From Chryseobacterium luteum (GTDB lineage Bacteria > Bacteroidota > Bacteroidia > Flavobacteriales > Weeksellaceae), in NCBI RefSeq assembly GCF_000737785.1, contig NZ_JPRO01000028.1:1-34980 (forward strand): DNA of 34,980 nucleotides, written 5' to 3'. The notes under the pieces are model-generated. The model was not told where the DNA came from. It searched no databases and worked only from the letters and a program-made list of their open reading frames with translations. Below, in pieces: positions 32,730 to 34,980 of the stretch (position 1 is its first letter; the number at the start of each line of letters is the position of its first letter). The position numbers and the translations under genes were made by a program.

Positions 32730-32931
32730 GTTCAGATGATATCGTCAAGCATTTAGTTATAACGTTCAAGTGTTCTGTTTAAGTGTTCAACCGCTTCGTT
32801 GAATCAATCAGGTACTCCGTTTAAGCTTTCAACCATTTCGTTAAGCCAATCAACTACTCCGAAGAGCCGTTCAACCACTCCGAAGAGGCATTCAAGTACA
32901 ATTTGTTATATTTCAATGATTTACGGATCGT
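32730..32931. repeat. Degenerate 21-bp tandem repeat array
   Basis: Six clear units in strict 21-bp phase start at 32764, 32785, 32806, 32827, 32848 and 32869. Each begins with a variant of (G/T/A)(T/A)TCAA and usually continues to CTCCG or TTCG and AAGCC. Two weaker units follow (32890, 32911) and one isolated unit lies at 32730, separated by 13 bases. Read in one plus-strand frame, the array gives a heptad peptide (FNRFVES, IRYSV-stop-A, FNHFVKP, INYSEEP, FNHSEEA), with one stop codon, so it may be a decayed repeat-protein gene or a non-coding minisatellite. Confidence 0.75.
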
Positions 32932-33111
32932 TTGGAGAATTTGGAAAGAATTGCGATGAGGTTGTGGTGGACCTTTGGAAGTTTTTATTAATTGGAGTAG
33001 AAATACTGAATAATAGGAATTGAGATTGGTTTAATTTTGAGATTATGGTTTTCCGTAAATATTCTTTAAAGTTTATAAGTAATTTTATCCGCAATAAACA
33101 AACAAGTTACC

Positions 33112-34773
33112 ATGGAAATTATTTTAATCTTGATTTTATCTTTTTTTGCAATCTACTTTTATACTAAGTTACAAAAACTTAAAAATGAAATTAAAACAAG
33201 GGATATAAAAGTTAATGATTTAGAAGTCAAAAACAATATTCTTGAAACTAAAATTCAGTCTATTAACAGAGAAAACTTAAATCTTCAGGCTACCAATCGT
33301 GAGATGAAAGATAAAGTTGCTGAATTAAGTAAATATCAAAGCATTATTGATGTAAAAATTGAATGCGAATATCTTCTAAAAAAAGCTCAGAAAGATTATG
33401 AAAAACTGAGAGAACAAGGAAATCAGGAATTATTTGAAGCTCAGGAAAATGCAAAAGAGTCAAGAAGAAACATCAAAGAACTTACAGAAAAGAAACAACG
33501 GGAAATTGAATTGTTATACGAAAATGCTGTAAGAGAATCGACAAGAATTATTGAAAGTGCAGAAAATAAAGCCGAAACGATTGGCGGTGACGCTTACCGA
33601 AGCTTAAAAGAAGCTAATGAAATTGCAGACAGGATCCAGGCAATGAAAAATGTAATCAACGGGTATGGAAATAAATATTTAGTTCCCAATTACACACTTT
33701 TAGATCAGCTTGCAGAAGATTTCAGTCATAAAGAAGCAGGAGAAAATCTCAAAAAACTTCGTCAGAATAATAAAATGATGATCGTCAACAGACAGGCTGG
33801 AATCTGCGATTATGTAGATAAAGAGAGACAACAAACGGCCGTTGATTTTGTAATTGATGCTTATAACGGGAAAGTTGATTCTATTCTGGCAACAGTAAGA
33901 AAAGATAATTACGGAATTTTGAAACAGAAAATTGAAGATGCTTTTCAATTGGTCAACTTTAATGGTAAAGCTTTCAGAAACGCAAGAATATCTGAAATCT
34001 ATCATCAGGCAAGACTGGAAGAACTCAAATGGGCAGTTGTAGCACAGGAATTACGAGCAATGGAACTCGAAGAGCAAAGAGAAATCCGGGAACAGATCCG
34101 TGAAGAAGAAAAGGCTCGTAGAGAATTTGAAAAAGCGATGAAAGACGCTGAAAAAGAAGAACAGACTTTAAAAAGATTGATTGAAAAAGCCGAAGCTCAG
34201 GTTTCAAGAGCCAATGAAGAGCAGAAAGCCCTTTTCCAACAAAAACTGGAAGAGCTTCAGGGAAAACTCGTAGCAGCAGAGGAAAAGAATCAGCGGGCAA
34301 TTTCGATGGCACAACAAACTAAAGCAGGGAATGTTTACATTATTTCAAACATCGGTTCGTTTGGTGAAGACGTTTATAAAATCGGGATGACGCGACGTTT
34401 GGAACCTTTGGATAGAGTCCGTGAGTTAGGAGATGCAAGTGTTCCGTTTGAGTTTGATGTTCATGCAATGATATATTGTGATGATGCACCGGCTTTGGAA
34501 AGACAACTTCACAAGAAATTTCTTAAAAATCAGCTTAATAAAATTAATCCAAGAAAAGAATTTTTCAGGCTTCAACTCAACGATTTGAAAAACCATATTG
34601 AAAGAATTGGTATCAATTGCAAATGGACACTTCTTGCCGAAGCAAAGCAATATAGAGAAACTTTGAAACTGGAAGAAGAAATGAAAACAAATAAAGTGAT
34701 GGAAGTTGAATGGGAACGTTTTCAAGAGGTCGCAGATCCAGTGACATATGATGAAATAATTGAGGAAATCTAA
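33112..34773 (+). CDS. Membrane-anchored DUF4041 / GIY-YIG nuclease (SNIPE-like anti-phage protein)
   Basis: 553 residues. Residues 3-17 (IILILILSFFAIYFY) are a single N-terminal membrane anchor. A long charged coiled coil covers about 20-175. DUF4041 follows at about 175-320 (LRQNNKMMIVNRQAGICDYV, then FNGKAFRNARISEIYHQARL, then EELKWAVVAQEL), then a second coiled coil (320-400). The C-terminus is a T5orf172-type GIY-YIG nuclease at about 406-500: NVYII (GIY position), VYKIGMTRR (YIG), Arg435/Arg437, His451, metal-binding Glu463 in ALERQLHKKF, and NPRKEFF. This order matches SNIPE, which from memory cuts phage DNA at the inner membrane during injection. Here it stands alone, with a terminator downstream. 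Phage defence is inferred. Confidence 0.85.
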   Translation: MEIILILILSFFAIYFYTKLQKLKNEIKTRDIKVNDLEVKNNILETKIQSINRENLNLQATNREMKDKVAELSKYQSIIDVKIECEYLLKKAQKDYEKLREQGNQELFEAQENAKESRRNIKELTEKKQREIELLYENAVRESTRIIESAENKAETIGGDAYRSLKEANEIADRIQAMKNVINGYGNKYLVPNYTLLDQLAEDFSHKEAGENLKKLRQNNKMMIVNRQAGICDYVDKERQQTAVDFVIDAYNGKVDSILATVRKDNYGILKQKIEDAFQLVNFNGKAFRNARISEIYHQARLEELKWAVVAQELRAMELEEQREIREQIREEEKARREFEKAMKDAEKEEQTLKRLIEKAEAQVSRANEEQKALFQQKLEELQGKLVAAEEKNQRAISMAQQTKAGNVYIISNIGSFGEDVYKIGMTRRLEPLDRVRELGDASVPFEFDVHAMIYCDDAPALERQLHKKFLKNQLNKINPRKEFFRLQLNDLKNHIERIGINCKWTLLAEAKQYRETLKLEEEMKTNKVMEVEWERFQEVADPVTYDEIIEEI

Positions 34774-34830
34774 TCATTGATAAATTGTATTAGCAAGTTT
34801 TCTTCAACAAATTTTCGAAATCAAACCAAA

Positions 34831-34858
34831 AAAACCTGCTCAACAGCAGGTTTTATAT
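34831..34858 (+). terminator. Rho-independent terminator
   Basis: Stem AAAACCTGCT / AGCAGGTTTT (10 bp) with loop CAAC and a T-rich tail, 57 nt after the DUF4041 nuclease stop. Confidence 0.85.
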
Positions 34859-34928
34859 TTATAAATTTCAAAGATTTTAATGTCCGCACTGACACCTTGT
34901 TCACCCGATACCAAATTTGCTCCGTCAG

Positions 34929-34973
34929 TTCGAATGTTTTTCGCAGCGAAGCGGAGAAAAATGTATCGAGAAC
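34929..34973. repeat. Imperfect palindrome (REP-like element)
   Basis: GTTCGAATGTTTTTC and, on the other arm, GAAAAATGTATCGAGAAC are imperfect complements around the core GCAGCGAAGCGGA. This resembles the short palindromic intergenic repeats often seen in Chryseobacterium genomes; only one copy is present in this window, so the assignment rests on memory. Confidence 0.35.
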
Positions 34974-34980
34974 CCGTGAA

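Larger units (their letters stand above)
32628..33111. other. Intergenic stretch with minisatellite
   Basis: 484 bases holding the terminator at 32651 and the 21-bp tandem repeats at 32730-32931. From about 32932 to 33111 I see only AT-rich DNA and no clear promoter consensus for the DUF4041 gene. Confidence 0.6.

Noticed and set aside
32764..32910. CRISPR-like array of 21-bp repeats
   Set aside because: The repeats are contiguous with no spacers, too short and too divergent, and no cas genes are nearby.
32799..33023. 74-codon plus-strand frame over the repeats
   Set aside because: It is out of the frame that gives the heptad pattern, has low complexity and no start context; it is a by-product of the repeats.

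Overview
The window looks like a chromosome segment of a flavobacterium, most likely Chryseobacterium or a close Weeksellaceae relative. I infer this from the AT-rich DNA, the near absence of Shine-Dalgarno sequences, several TAnnTTTG-type -7 promoter elements, many lipoproteins and signal peptides, and protein families typical of Bacteroidota: WG repeats, LytTR two-component systems, AraC regulators with membrane domains, and serine hydrolases fused to TPRs. I did not see any rRNA, tRNA, insertion sequence, integrase or CRISPR array. The species call is an inference, not a database result.

Region 1 (1-4360) is a tight, partly overlapping plus-strand operon for glycan synthesis. It holds the end of a GT4 glycosyltransferase, a two-helix membrane protein of unknown role, a small zinc-binding protein, a complete GT4 glycosyltransferase, a lipoprotein and a GT28/MurG-like glycosyltransferase. 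Region 2 (4437-8390) has a PAS-LuxR regulator with a short N-terminus, then a probable operon of repeat proteins (PQQ-like propeller, WG repeats, LRR-like), then a free-standing homologue of EF-Tu domain III. Region 3 (8563-10944) encodes small envelope proteins: a secreted protein, a thioredoxin-fold lipoprotein without its active-site cysteines, and an OmpA-type lipoprotein.

Region 4 (11163-13952) has a decayed DJ-1/Hsp31 gene, a quinone-reductase-like flavoprotein and an HSL-type esterase on the minus strand, with a divergent AraC regulator. A 7-bp dyad lies between the two promoters. Region 5 (14062-22476, minus) carries the remnant of a DNA alkylation repair gene, a complete RND tripartite efflux operon (adaptor, pump, outer-membrane factor), and a LytS/LytTR two-component system that probably shares an operon with an SMR drug transporter. 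Region 6 (22732-27099, plus) has a membrane-bound AraC regulator and two paralogous secreted serine hydrolases (beta-lactamase fold) with C-terminal TPRs.

Region 7 (27477-32627) holds two AraC paralogues with nearly identical DNA-binding domains but divergent sensor halves, interleaved with two reductase genes (an atypical epimerase-like SDR and a classical SDR). Both reductase promoters carry a pair of TGTA(G/A)C(C/T)-type direct repeats exactly 21 bp apart, at the same distance from an AACTTTG -7 element. This is the most specific new regulatory structure in the window: a small regulon probably read by one or both AraC paralogues. A third SDR with a C-terminal membrane anchor follows on the plus strand.

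Region 8 (32628-34980) starts with a degenerate 21-bp tandem repeat array. It is followed by a membrane-anchored coiled-coil DUF4041 plus GIY-YIG nuclease, the architecture of the SNIPE anti-phage protein. This is the best candidate defence gene in the window.
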